NCBI GenBank assembly: GCA_902798825.1
Contig: CADBYI010000018.1
Location: 1 to 38,273 of the forward strand
DNA length: 38,273 nt
Source of the DNA: an uncultured Eubacteriales bacterium
GTDB lineage: Bacteria; Bacillota; Clostridia; Christensenellales; CAG-138
Direction of reading: 5' to 3'
In this document: positions 8,038 to 15,165 of the stretch, one piece after another
How the letters are laid out: each line of letters opens with the position of its first letter
How positions within the stretch are numbered: position 1 is the first letter of the stretch
Position numbers and translations under genes: made by a program
The notes under the pieces: model-generated
The model's input: only the letters and a program-made list of their open reading frames with translations
What the model was told of the DNA's origin: nothing
Database searches by the model: none

Positions 8038-9231
8038 TTATTTGATGGTGAAGTACTTCTCGGGCACCTCGATCTCGGTGGCGCCCATGTAGTGGCCGGG
8101 ATTGCCCATGATGTAGGTATCCTGGTACACAAGGAAGGTGTTCTCCGCCTTGACGCCGGTCTCAGCATCGGTGTAGTTGGAGCCGTTCCACTCCGCACCG
8201 GGGGAGAAGACGCCGTAGGCCTCGGCGATGTCGTCCATATCCAGCAGCTCGCTCTCGCCGTTGATGACGTTCACGGCGTGCTGCGCAAGGCCGGCGGATA
8301 CGGTGTAGCCGTAGGAGTAGGCCCAGGTGCCGAAGCGGCCAGCGCCGCCCTTTTCACAGACAGCTTCCTCGACCTTGGCAAGGATCTTGGCATAGTCGCC
8401 GGCTTCCGCGGTCAGATCGATGCCCAGGGCGCCGGGGTAACCCATGGTGGGAGAGGGCAGGTCGGCCTCGACGAAGCAGCCGCCGTAAGCCAGGAGCTGC
8501 TTGAGCAAAGGCTCGGTGTGGGCGTCGTTGGTGCAGAAGTACGCGGCGTTCTGGCCATACTGCTCGACCCACTGGGGCACATGCTCCAGAATGTAGGCCT
8601 GGGCGCCGGCCACGCCCACGTCGGTGGTGGGATCGGGCGCGGTCTCAAGGACGAACTTCATGCCAAACTCTTCGCAGGCAGCCTTCATGATGGCCACCCG
8701 GCGGCTCATGGTCTCATAGGACATGTGCCGGGGGAAGGAGATGTGGACGAAGGTGTCGCAACCCATCTCATGGGCGGTCCGGATCATCAGATATCCACGG
8801 GCCACGAAGTCGTTGTTGCAGACCAGGTCAGCGGCGCTGCCGATCTCGGGCAGATCCTCGTGGGACTCACCGGCGATGCAGATGATGTCGGGGCGACGCT
8901 CCTTGATCTGACGGAAGGCCTCGGTGGTGCCGGGCACGGCCTGGTTGACGATGATGGCCTTCATCAGAGGATCGTCGGACAGGTTGACGATGGTCTGGAT
9001 GGTGGTCTCCAGCTCCTCGGTGAAGTTGTCGGGATAGATGGCCAGCGTGACCTTATCCTCGCCGTACTTGGCCTGGAAGGCCTCGGCGCCGCGGCGATCG
9101 TCCTCGCTCTGGGAGACGGAGCCGGTGACTATACCGATGTGGAAGTCATCCTCGGCGGCGGCAGGCTTTGCGACGGCAACCAGCGCGACCAACATGGTCA
9201 ACGCGAGCAGCAGAGAAAGTGCTTTTTTCAT
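8038..9231 (-). CDS. DUF3798 family substrate-binding protein of an ABC importer
   Basis: 397 residues. A classic signal peptide (MKKALSLLLALTMLVALVAVA) has no lipobox cysteine, so the protein may be released or held by the transporter. The mature part starts FHIGIVTGSVSQSEDDRRGA, which is the DUF3798 signature N-terminus. It continues with family segments IIVNQAVPGTTEAFRQI, TFVHISFPRHMSYETM, APDPTTDVGVAGAQ and SPTMGYPGALGID. The fold would be a two-lobed periplasmic-binding type. It is the first gene of the cassette, with GGAGG before the ATG, a consensus promoter and a 155-nt leader. The ligand of DUF3798 proteins is not known to me. Confidence 0.9.
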   Translation of the reverse strand: MKKALSLLLALTMLVALVAVAKPAAAEDDFHIGIVTGSVSQSEDDRRGAEAFQAKYGEDKVTLAIYPDNFTEELETTIQTIVNLSDDPLMKAIIVNQAVPGTTEAFRQIKERRPDIICIAGESHEDLPEIGSAADLVCNNDFVARGYLMIRTAHEMGCDTFVHISFPRHMSYETMSRRVAIMKAACEEFGMKFVLETAPDPTTDVGVAGAQAYILEHVPQWVEQYGQNAAYFCTNDAHTEPLLKQLLAYGGCFVEADLPSPTMGYPGALGIDLTAEAGDYAKILAKVEEAVCEKGGAGRFGTWAYSYGYTVSAGLAQHAVNVINGESELLDMDDIAEAYGVFSPGAEWNGSNYTDAETGVKAENTFLVYQDTYIMGNPGHYMGATEIEVPEKYFTIK

Positions 9232-9387
9232 GCTTGTGTTTCCTCCTATGGTTTATGTGTTGTCAGACCGCCCAGCGCCCCTCTCCCCCATCGACGCTGT
9301 ATTTTCATGCGATATCCGCCATATACGGTAGATGCCCCATGAAACACAACTGCGATCGCAGAAGACAGACACAAGACCTCCTCAACA
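9232..9387 (-). promoter_or_regulatory. Long 5' leader of the DUF3798 cassette
   Basis: About 155 nt separate the predicted transcription start from the ATG. The leader contains a stem TTTCATG (9303-9309) with CATGAAA (9338-9344) enclosing a 28-nt region, and an 11-codon open frame (starting MGHLPYM) inside that region. No known riboswitch class could be recognised by eye. Regulation of the transporter from this leader is possible but not shown. Confidence 0.4.
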
Positions 9388-9393
9388 GTGCAA

Positions 9394-9422
9394 AGTATAG
9401 TCTATCGAACGTTCCTTGTCAA
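9394..9422 (-). promoter_or_regulatory. Strong vegetative promoter of the DUF3798 ABC cassette
   Basis: Perfect TTGACA (9417-9422), 17 bp, TATACT (9394-9399), preceded by an AT-rich stretch at 9430-9500. It is one of the best consensus matches in the window. Confidence 0.85.
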
Positions 9423-9534
9423 CAGATTGTTCACAGTTCTGGGTTTTTTAAGGAATGGTTGGTATAAATATGAATATGTTTTGCATATCTTGATTAAAGA
9501 TATTGTGGGAATGGAGCGTGAAGGCGAAAAAGCC

Positions 9535-9850
9535 GGTGGCCCTCAGGGACTCGAATGCGCGCTCTCGCTTGGTCGGGGTGCACTGAAGTACCCCCTCAGG
9601 GACTCGAATTCGCGCTCACGCTTGGTCGGGGTGCGGCTCTGGAGTGCCACTGGCACTCCATTCACTCCCGCACCCGTTCGAGTCCCTTCGTTGTTCATCA
9701 TACCGAAAAAGGATGCCGTATTGGCATCCTTTTCATTGGTACCCCCTCAGGGACTCTTCTCGCCTCCGGGCTCGGGCAGGGCGGGGGCGAAGGCCGCACT
9801 GTGGCCTTCGCTTACACCCGCCCTTCGAGTCCCTGAGAAAACCACTGTAA
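9535..9850 (-). repeat. Array of palindromes built on copies of the tRNA-Lys(CTT) 3' end
   Basis: The T-arm/acceptor 3' end of the tRNA-Lys gene (9887-9908) recurs in the same orientation at 9738-9756 and 9588-9608, spaced 149-150 bp, and as a shorter copy at 9540-9555. Inverted copies at 9824-9837 and 9677-9687 close each unit into a nested hairpin of exactly 100 bp (9738-9837 and 9588-9687). Inner stems are GCGAAGGCC (9787-9795/9803-9811) and GGAGTGCC (9641-9648/9652-9659). A 42-nt direct repeat with two mismatches links 9540-9581 and 9593-9634. No coding gene is visible in 9423-9885. Origin (integration scars, degraded tRNA copies or a mobile palindrome) is open. Confidence 0.8.
9707..9733. 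terminator. Hairpin terminator inside the tRNA-end array
   Basis: AAAAGGATGCC, 5-nt loop, GGCATCCTTTT. It is symmetric, so it could end transcription in either direction. It stands between the two 100-bp palindromes and shares the GATGCC/GGCATC core with the terminator after tRNA-Lys. Confidence 0.75.
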
Positions 9851-9884
9851 AGCAAAAGAGATGCCGGATGGCATCTCTTTTGCT
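9851..9884. terminator. Terminator of the tRNA cluster
   Basis: A perfect 15-bp stem (AGCAAAAGAGATGCC with its complement, 4-nt loop GGAT) begins 2 nt after the encoded CCA of tRNA-Lys. The U-rich side is TCTCTTTTGCT on the plus strand and the equivalent on the minus strand. Confidence 0.85.
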
Positions 9885-9885
9885 T

Positions 9886-9962
9886 TGGTACCCCCTCAGG
9901 GACTCGAACCCTGGACACCCTGATTAAGAGTCAGGTGCTCTAGCCAACTGAGCTAAGGAGGC
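9886..9962 (-). tRNA. tRNA-Lys(CTT)
   Basis: Full cloverleaf: acceptor GCCTCCT/AGGGGGT (with U-G at 1-72), D arm GCTC...GAGC, anticodon arm CCTGA-CTCTTAA-TCAGG, T arm CAGGG-TTCGAGT-CCCTG, discriminator A and encoded CCA. Anticodon CTT reads AAG. Last gene of the cluster; its 3' end is the template of the downstream repeat array. Confidence 0.95.
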
Positions 9963-9968
9963 ATATCC

Positions 9969-10044
9969 TGGAGCGGGAAACGGGGCTCGAACCCGCCACC
10001 TCAGCCTTGGCAAGGCTGCGCTCTACCAAATGAGCTATTCCCGC
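9969..10044 (-). tRNA. tRNA-Gly(GCC)
   Basis: Acceptor GCGGGAA, anticodon arm CAGCC-TTGCCAA-GGCTG, T loop TTCGAGC, discriminator T and encoded CCA. It lies 6 bp upstream of tRNA-Lys(CTT) and is transcribed with it from the promoter at 10058-10085. Confidence 0.95.
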
Positions 10045-10057
10045 AGGCGCATGGGTT

Positions 10058-10085
10058 ATTATAGCAAAAATCCGCCGGTTGTCAA
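10058..10085 (-). promoter_or_regulatory. Promoter of the tRNA-Gly(GCC)-tRNA-Lys(CTT) pair
   Basis: Perfect TTGACA (10080-10085), 16 bp, perfect TATAAT (10058-10063). Just upstream, GGGTTCA...TGAACCC (10088-10114 region) brackets a run of nine T on the minus strand, which may serve as a weak terminator for the six tRNA genes before it. Confidence 0.85.
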
Positions 10086-10154
10086 TGGGTTCATCAAAAA
10101 AAAATTTTGAACCCTTCAGTCGCTTTTCGCTCCTGCAGGCGGACCGGCAACAAT

Positions 10155-10228
10155 TGGAGCAGGTAACGGGACTCGAACCCGTGATCTCAGCTTGGAAGGC
10201 TAATGTGTTACCGCTACACTATACCTGC
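10155..10228 (-). tRNA. tRNA-Gly(TCC)
   Basis: Acceptor GCAGGTA, anticodon arm TTAGC-CTTCCAA-GCTGA, T arm ACGGG-TTCGAGT-CCCGT, discriminator T, encoded CCA. It complements the GCC isoacceptor nearby. Confidence 0.95.
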
Positions 10229-10229
10229 C

Positions 10230-10314
<85 letters not shown>

Positions 10315-10326
10315 GCTGCAAGAGGC

Positions 10327-10403
10327 TGGTGACCCGTCGGAGATTCGAACTCCGGACCCTTTGATTAAAAGTCAAATGCTCTGCCAGCTGAGCTAACGGG
10401 TCA
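10327..10403 (-). tRNA. tRNA-Lys(TTT)
   Basis: Acceptor TGACCCG/CGGGTCA, anticodon arm TTTGA-CTTTTAA-TCAAA, T arm CGGAG-TTCGAAT-CTCCG, encoded CCA. Second lysine isoacceptor of the cluster. Confidence 0.95.
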
Positions 10404-10406
10404 GGT

Positions 10407-10482
10407 TGGCTGGGGTGGCGGGATTTGAACCTGCGCATACAAGAGTCAAAGTCTTGTGCCTTAACCGCTTGGCGACACCCCA
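10407..10482 (-). tRNA. tRNA-Gln(TTG)
   Basis: Acceptor TGGGGTG, anticodon arm CAAGA-CTTTGAC-TCTTG, T loop TTCAAAT, discriminator G, encoded CCA. Confidence 0.95.
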
Positions 10483-10487
10483 CCGCT

Positions 10488-10604
10488 GTTCATCCGAAAA
10501 AAAATGGGGTGGGCGACGGGATTCGAACCCACGACCTTCAGAGCCACAATCTGACATTCTAACCAGGCTGAACTACGCCCACCATATACGCTTTTCGGAT
10601 GAAC
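10488..10604. repeat. 13-bp perfect inverted repeat bracketing tRNA-His
   Basis: GTTCATCCGAAAA (10488-10500) and TTTTCGGATGAAC (10592-10604) are exact reverse complements and lie 4 bp and 9 bp outside the mature tRNA-His. In the transcript they would form a long stem with the tRNA in the loop, a plausible RNase III or maturation signal (inference). Confidence 0.7.
10505..10582 (-). tRNA. tRNA-His(GTG)
   Basis: Acceptor GTGGGCG with the extra 5' G (-1) encoded at 10583, opposite discriminator C. Anticodon loop TTGTGGC, T arm GTGGG-TTCGAAT-CCCGT region, encoded CCA. The gene is bracketed by a 13-bp inverted repeat (10488-10500 and 10592-10604). Confidence 0.95.
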
Positions 10605-10663
10605 TTCCCCCCGCACACGCATGCGCTCGCCGGTGGATCGCCTCCCGGCGAACGCTGCGTTCA

Positions 10664-10740
10664 TGGCGCGTCTGCAGGGATTCGAACCCTGGACCTACGG
10701 CTTAGAAGGCCGTTGCTCTATCCTGCTGAGCTACAGGCGC
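10664..10740 (-). tRNA. tRNA-Arg(TCT)
   Basis: Acceptor GCGCCTG, anticodon arm ACGGC-CTTCTAA-GCCGT, T arm CAGGG-TTCGAAT-CCCTG, discriminator G, encoded CCA. First gene of the cluster. Confidence 0.95.
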
Positions 10741-10761
10741 ATTCAGGAGTTCCAGTCACAC

Positions 10762-10790
10762 ATTTTAACAAGGAATGGTCCTCCTGTCAA
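10762..10790 (-). promoter_or_regulatory. Promoter of the tRNA cluster
   Basis: Perfect TTGACA (10785-10790), 17 bp, TAAAAT (10762-10767), 22 bp before tRNA-Arg. It begins only 29 bp after the stop of the SEC-C gene. No clear terminator separates that operon from the tRNAs, so read-through may add to tRNA transcription. Confidence 0.85.
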
Positions 10791-10818
10791 CTCATTTCTG
10801 AGAATATAGGAAGATTTT

Positions 10819-11325
10819 TTATTTGTTCTTCCCGCAGCAGTTCTTATACTTTTTGCCGCTGCCGCAGGGGCAGGGATCGTTGCGCCCCACCTGGACGGGG
10901 GCCACGAATATTTTGGACGCGCGATAGGCCTTGGTGATCTCGTGGCGCTTCTCCTGGGACAAAACGTCGTTCCACTCCGGGAGATTGAAAAGCCATTCGG
11001 CCTTGGCCTCGTGCATGTTGAAGAAGAGCTTCTCAAAGTCGAAGTTCAAGGTGACTTCGCTGTCCTCCGTCAGCGCTTCCAAATCCTTTTCCCCGTCGGC
11101 GAAGGAGGTGTTGGCCCCGTCCAGATACCCCACGAAGGCCACCGGATCCATGCCCACCTGCTCGGCAAGGGCTTTCACCGTGCCCGTCAGGGGCTTGTCG
11201 TGGTTTTGAAGAACCTTCTTGTAGACCTCGGTCTCCTGGGAGAAATAGGTGTTCCAATACTGCTGATAGGCGGCGTCGCTTTGGAGGCTCTCCGCCCGTG
11301 CTTTCCAATCGCTGTATAGACTCAT
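10819..11325 (-). CDS. SEC-C zinc-binding motif protein
   Basis: 168 residues. The C-terminus [22 protein letters not shown] is a complete SEC-C zinc motif (CxCxSGKKYKxCC), as found at the end of SecA and in many stand-alone proteins. Residues 1-145 are helical and acidic with no membrane segment. No catalytic domain is recognised. The ATG at 11325 follows AAGGAG. It is the last gene of the queA operon. The context is translation/tRNA modification, so a ribosome- or SecB-related contact is possible but not shown. Confidence 0.88.
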   Translation of the reverse strand: MSLYSDWKARAESLQSDAAYQQYWNTYFSQETEVYKKVLQNHDKPLTGTVKALAEQVGMDPVAFVGYLDGANTSFADGEKDLEALTEDSEVTLNFDFEKLFFNMHEAKAEWLFNLPEWNDVLSQEKRHEITKAYRASKIFVAPVQVGRNDPCPCGSGKKYKNCCGKNK

Positions 11326-11351
11326 GGTTCGACTCCTTTATTAAAATCGGT

Positions 11352-11843
11352 TTATTGTAAGACAAATCTGTCCCGAATGCAAGCGTTTTTCTCCAAAGTG
11401 ACTCCCAGGTCCTCGTTCCACAGGAGCCAGGCCCCCTCCCCCGTGTCCTCATAGTACCGCTTGCGGAACCCCTGCTTCTCGAAATCGAAGCTGAAATATA
11501 GGCTTTGGGCCACCTGGTTGGTCTCCCGAACTTCCAAGGTCATGCGCTCGGCCCCTCGTTCATGGGCCGCCTGCATCATGCCGTAGAGAAGATATCGGCC
11601 CAGATGCTGCCCCCGGCTCTCCGGGGCGATGGCGATGTTGGTGATGTGGGCCTCGTCGAACAGCAGCCACATGCCGCCGTAGCCCACGACGCGCCCCTCC
11701 TCCTCCGCCACATAGTAGTGGGCCACGTTGTTGTGCAGCTCCCCCAGCAGGGAGAGCTTGGACCAAGGGGAGCGAAAGCTCTGGACCTCGATCTCATAGA
11801 CCCGGGGCACATCCCGCTTTTTCATGGGCCGGACCGTCATCAT
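11352..11843 (-). CDS. rimI: Ribosomal-protein-alanine N-acetyltransferase, GNAT family
   Basis: RimI transfers acetyl from acetyl-CoA to the N-terminal alanine of ribosomal protein bS18, or acts as a broader N-terminal acetyltransferase. The 163-residue protein shows VRPMKKRDVPRVYEIE, FRSPWSKLSLLGELHN, the acetyl-CoA motif IAPESRGQHLGRYLL and the core LEVRETNQVAQSLYFSFDF. The start overlaps the tsaB stop (ATGA). tsaE-tsaB-rimI is the usual Firmicute order. The exact substrate is family knowledge, not visible here. Confidence 0.92.
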   Translation of the reverse strand: MMTVRPMKKRDVPRVYEIEVQSFRSPWSKLSLLGELHNNVAHYYVAEEEGRVVGYGGMWLLFDEAHITNIAIAPESRGQHLGRYLLYGMMQAAHERGAERMTLEVRETNQVAQSLYFSFDFEKQGFRKRYYEDTGEGAWLLWNEDLGVTLEKNACIRDRFVLQ

Positions 11844-12442
11844 GGCTGCAGCTTCCTTTCCGCCTGGGAGGGTCGAAGATACAGGGGGCTGGCCGCCCTC
11901 TCCCCCGCCCTGTTGGCGGCGATGCGGGCCACGTTCTGGGCCAGAGGCAGCGCTCCGTCCGCGCCGGGAAAGCCGGTGCCGGTGAGCCGGGCGCCCTCCG
12001 GCAGGGCCTGCAAAAAGGGCTCGATCTCAACGGCGCAGGGCGGGATCAGCGCCCCTCCGTCGGGGGCGTACAGGGCCCCATAGCCGTTGCCGTTCCGGGC
12101 GTCGATGACGGCAGCCACCGGCCCCTTTCCACCCAGCAGGGGCCAAGCCAGGGCCTCCAAAGCGTTCACGGACACCACCGGGAGGCCCAGAGCCATGGCC
12201 ATGGCGTTGCCGTGGCACACGCCGATGCGCACCCCCGTGAAGGAGCCGGGGCCCACGTCCACAGCCACGGCAGTGAGATCGCCGGGGGTCAGGTCGGCTT
12301 CCGCCAGCAGCTCGTCCACTGTCGGCATGACGGTTTCCTCGTGCCGAAGGGGGCTCTCGATCCGCTTTTCCCGGCAGCCGTCCGCCGACAGCAGGGCCAC
12401 GGAGGCCACTTTATCCGTGGTTTCCAGGGCAAGGATATTCAT
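11840..12442 (-). CDS. tsaB: tRNA threonylcarbamoyladenosine biosynthesis protein TsaB
   Basis: TsaB is the partner that binds TsaD and supports transfer of threonylcarbamoyl to A37 of ANN-decoding tRNAs (t6A). The 200-residue product begins MNILALETTDKVASVALL, an ASKHA-fold start, and has VDVGPGSFTGVRIGVCHGNAMA, typical of TsaB. The ATG at 12442 overlaps the tsaE stop; upstream extension has no family similarity. The tsaD gene itself is not adjacent, though a TsaD-like paralog occurs at 25284. Confidence 0.94.
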   Translation of the reverse strand: MNILALETTDKVASVALLSADGCREKRIESPLRHEETVMPTVDELLAEADLTPGDLTAVAVDVGPGSFTGVRIGVCHGNAMAMALGLPVVSVNALEALAWPLLGGKGPVAAVIDARNGNGYGALYAPDGGALIPPCAVEIEPFLQALPEGARLTGTGFPGADGALPLAQNVARIAANRAGERAASPLYLRPSQAERKLQP

Positions 12443-12888
12443 AGCTCGCTCACCAATCTTTCGTAGTCTGTGCCATGGGGCAACAATCTCACCCGGCGCG
12501 CCTCCACGCCGCTGCCTGCAATCTCTATATCCAATCGCTCCCCGGGGAGGGCATCCGGCACCCGGTCTGCCCACTCCATGAGGATAAGGCCGTTCCGGTC
12601 CAGATAGTCCTCAAAGCCCATGGCGTACAGCTCGTCCTCGTCCGAGAGCCGATAGGCGTCGAAGTGGAACAGAGGCGGCACGGTGGGGTACTCCTGAACG
12701 ATGGTGAAGGTGGGGCTGCTCAAATGGCCCAGGCCCAAAGCCCGGCCGACACCGCGGCAAAGGACGGTCTTCCCCGCCCCCAGATCGCCGTACAGGGCCA
12801 CGAAGCCGCCTTGAGGCAGGGCCCGGGCGATGCGGGTCCCCAACCCCTCCATGTCCTGTTCGGTTTGTAGCGTCATCGTCCGTTCCAT
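12439..12888 (-). CDS. tsaE: tRNA threonylcarbamoyladenosine biosynthesis ATPase TsaE
   Basis: A small P-loop ATPase that drives the TsaBD complex in t6A synthesis. In 149 residues it has Walker A GDLGAGKT, the conserved SSPTFTIVQEY segment, HFDAYRL and the EWADRV motif. The start overlaps the tgt stop (TGATG). An alternative in-frame Met lies four codons downstream. Confidence 0.94.
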   Translation of the reverse strand: MERTMTLQTEQDMEGLGTRIARALPQGGFVALYGDLGAGKTVLCRGVGRALGLGHLSSPTFTIVQEYPTVPPLFHFDAYRLSDEDELYAMGFEDYLDRNGLILMEWADRVPDALPGERLDIEIAGSGVEARRVRLLPHGTDYERLVSEL

Positions 12889-14003
12889 CAGAACAGCTTG
12901 ACCTCCAGAAGCTCCCGGGCAAAGTCGCCGAACCGATCCTCCGCGATGGCTTTACGGATGTCCGCCATGAGCCGGACGGAGAAGCGGATGTTGTGCATGG
13001 TGATGAGGGTGCCGGACAGTATCTCCTCCGCCTTGATGAGGTGGCGGATATAGGCCCGGGAGAAGTTCCGGCAGGCATAGCAGTCGCAGCCCTCCTCGAT
13101 GGGGGAGAAATCCTCGGCATAGGTCTGGTTCCGCAGCATGATCCGCCCCTTGCGGGTGAGAGCCAGGCCGTTGCGGGCCGCCCTGGTCTGGAGCACGCAG
13201 TCGAACATATCCACGCCCCGCAGGACCCCCTCGATGAGGCAGTCGGGGCTGCCCACGCCCATGAGGTACCGGGGTTTGTTCTCCGGCATATAGGGCCGGA
13301 TGGCGTCCAGCATCTCATACATCTTTTCCTTGGGCTCCCCCACGGACAGGCCCCCGATGCCGTAGCCGGGGAAATCCATGGACGCCAGGGTCTTGGCGCT
13401 CTCGATGCGCAAATCCTCATAGACGCAGCCCTGGACGATGCCGAAGAGGGCCTGGTCCGGCCGGGTGTGGACCTCTCGGCAGCGCTCCGCCCAGCGGTGG
13501 GTCCGGTCCATGGCCTTCACGGCGTAGCGATAGTCCGCGGTGCCGGGGGCGCACTCATCAAAGCACATGGCAATATCCGCACCAAGGGCCTGCTCCACGG
13601 CCATGACGCTTTCCGGGGTGAACAGATGTTTGCTGCCGTCGATGTGAGAGCGGAACAGCACGCCGTCCTCATGGATATCCCCCTTTTTCGCCAGGGAGAA
13701 GACCTGGAAGCCGCCGCTGTCCGTCAGGATGGGCTTGTTCCAGTGCATGAATTTGTGAAGTCCCCCCGCCTGTTCCACCAGCTTATGACCGGGGCGCAGG
13801 TACAGGTGGTAGGTGTTGGAAAGGAGGATGGACGCCCCCGTCTCCTCCACGTCCCGGGGGGTCATGGCCTTCACCGTGGCCTGGGTGCCAACAGGCATAT
13901 ACACGGGGGTGTCGATGTCCCCGTGGGGGGTGTGGAGACGGCCCAGGCGGGCACCTGTCTGCTTGTCCACATGCAGCACTTCAAACTTGAAATTCTCGTT
14001 CAT
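12888..14003 (-). CDS. tgt: Queuine tRNA-ribosyltransferase
   Basis: Tgt swaps guanine 34 for preQ1 in tRNAs with GUN anticodons. The 371-residue enzyme has the family pattern: [39 protein letters not shown] with a catalytic Asp, CFDECAPG, the [10 protein letters not shown] loop, YLMGVGSPD and the zinc site [17 protein letters not shown] ending in TMHN. The tRNA-His(GTG) gene downstream encodes one of its substrates. It lies 11 bp after queA, whose product acts in the next step of the pathway. Confidence 0.97.
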   Translation of the reverse strand: MNENFKFEVLHVDKQTGARLGRLHTPHGDIDTPVYMPVGTQATVKAMTPRDVEETGASILLSNTYHLYLRPGHKLVEQAGGLHKFMHWNKPILTDSGGFQVFSLAKKGDIHEDGVLFRSHIDGSKHLFTPESVMAVEQALGADIAMCFDECAPGTADYRYAVKAMDRTHRWAERCREVHTRPDQALFGIVQGCVYEDLRIESAKTLASMDFPGYGIGGLSVGEPKEKMYEMLDAIRPYMPENKPRYLMGVGSPDCLIEGVLRGVDMFDCVLQTRAARNGLALTRKGRIMLRNQTYAEDFSPIEEGCDCYACRNFSRAYIRHLIKAEEILSGTLITMHNIRFSVRLMADIRKAIAEDRFGDFARELLEVKLF

Positions 14004-14014
14004 ATCCTATCCCT

Positions 14015-15040
14015 CTATTCAAACAGACACGCGTCGCCGAAGCTGAAGAAGCGGTATCGCTCCTGCACGGCATGCTCATAGACCCGCAGGACCTCCTCCC
14101 GGCCGGCGAAGGCGGAGACCAGCATGAGCAGCGTGCTCTCCGGCAGGTGGAAGTTGGTGATGAGGGCGTCCACGGCCTTATAGCGATAGCCGGGGGTGAT
14201 GTAGATGCCGGTGTAACCGCTGCCGGGATGGACGATGCCGTCCTCCGTAGCCACACTCTCCAGGGTGCGGACGGAGGTGGTCCCCACGCAGACGATGCGG
14301 CCGCCGGCGGCCCGGGCGTCGTTGATGGCCTTGGCTGCCTCCTCCGTCACCCGATAGAACTCCTGGTGCATCCGATGGTCCTCTATGTTCTCCTCGCTGA
14401 CGGGACGGAAGGTACCCAGGCCCACATGCAAAAGGACGTCCACGATCTTCACGCCCTTTTCCTCGATCGCTTCCAAAAGCTCCGGGGTGAAGTGGAGCCC
14501 GGCGGTGGGGGCTGCAGCGCTGCCCCGGGTGACGGCGTAGACGGTCTGGTATCGCTCCTTATCGGCGAGACGCTCCGTGATATAGGGCGGCAGGGGCATC
14601 TGGCCGGCCCGGTCCAGCACCTCCTCGAAGATGCCGGAATACAGCAGCTCCACCCGCTTTCCGCCCTCCATGGACGCGTCCCCCAGGACCTTCACGGAGA
14701 GCTCGGGTGTCACCTCATAGACCGCGCCTGCCTTGGCCCTTTTGGCGGGCTTGCAGAGGCATTCCCAAACGTCCCCTTCCAGGCGACTAAGGAGCAGAAA
14801 CTCCATGGTGCCGCCGGTCTCGGGTCGGTGCCCGATAAGCCTTGCGGGAATGACCCGGGTGTTGTTTCGCGCCAGCACGTCCCCGGGGTGCAGATGGTCC
14901 AGCACGTCCGTGAACACCCCGTCTGTGATGGTTCCGTCCTTTCTGTTGTAGACGAGCAGCCGGGACTGGCTCCGCACGGGGGCCGGGGTCTGGGCGATCA
15001 GCTCCCGGGGCAGATCATAGTAAAAGTCGCTTGTTTTCAA
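14015..15040 (-). CDS. queA: S-adenosylmethionine:tRNA ribosyltransferase-isomerase
   Basis: QueA transfers and isomerises the ribosyl part of SAM onto preQ1-tRNA to give epoxyqueuosine. 341 residues with MKTSDFYYDLPRELIAQTP, LARNNTRVIPARLIG, RGSAAAPTAGLHFTPELL, VGLGTFRPV and NFHLPESTLLMLVSAF. Translation starts at a TTG (15040), supported by GAGGTG 6 nt upstream and by the exact family N-terminus. It ends in TAG, which shows TAG is a normal stop here. First gene of the queA-tgt-tsaE-tsaB-rimI-SEC-C operon. Confidence 0.97.
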   Translation of the reverse strand: MKTSDFYYDLPRELIAQTPAPVRSQSRLLVYNRKDGTITDGVFTDVLDHLHPGDVLARNNTRVIPARLIGHRPETGGTMEFLLLSRLEGDVWECLCKPAKRAKAGAVYEVTPELSVKVLGDASMEGGKRVELLYSGIFEEVLDRAGQMPLPPYITERLADKERYQTVYAVTRGSAAAPTAGLHFTPELLEAIEEKGVKIVDVLLHVGLGTFRPVSEENIEDHRMHQEFYRVTEEAAKAINDARAAGGRIVCVGTTSVRTLESVATEDGIVHPGSGYTGIYITPGYRYKAVDALITNFHLPESTLLMLVSAFAGREEVLRVYEHAVQERYRFFSFGDACLFE

Positions 15041-15069
15041 GACGCACCTCGAAATACAGATTCCTCCCT

Positions 15070-15098
15070 ATTATACATATCCGACCGCTTCGGCGCAA
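15070..15098 (-). promoter_or_regulatory. Promoter of the queA operon
   Basis: TTGCGC (15093-15098), 17 bp, perfect TATAAT (15070-15075), 30 bp before the queA TTG start. Divergent from the DUF1538 promoter. Confidence 0.75.
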
Positions 15099-15147
15099 CA
15101 GAAAAAAAGCTTAGCGCGGACAAGGACTATCTTTTTTATTTCACCTA

Positions 15148-15156
15148 TGGTATACT
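15148..15156 (+). promoter_or_regulatory. Extended -10 promoter of the DUF1538 gene
   Basis: TGGTATACT forms an extended -10 (TGnTATACT) with no good -35. The start of transcription would fall at about 15162-15164, only 2-4 nt before the ATG at 15166, and there is no Shine-Dalgarno sequence there. Confidence 0.6.
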
Positions 15157-15165
15157 GCTTATATT

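Noticed and set aside
9535..9908. CRISPR array
   Set aside because: The repeats are palindromic tRNA-derived segments with only two or three copies at about 150-bp spacing and no cas gene is nearby.
9535..9962. A genomic island integrated at tRNA-Lys
   Set aside because: The repeated tRNA ends enclose only 150 bp each, with no integrase or cargo. An old excision scar remains possible and is covered in the findings.
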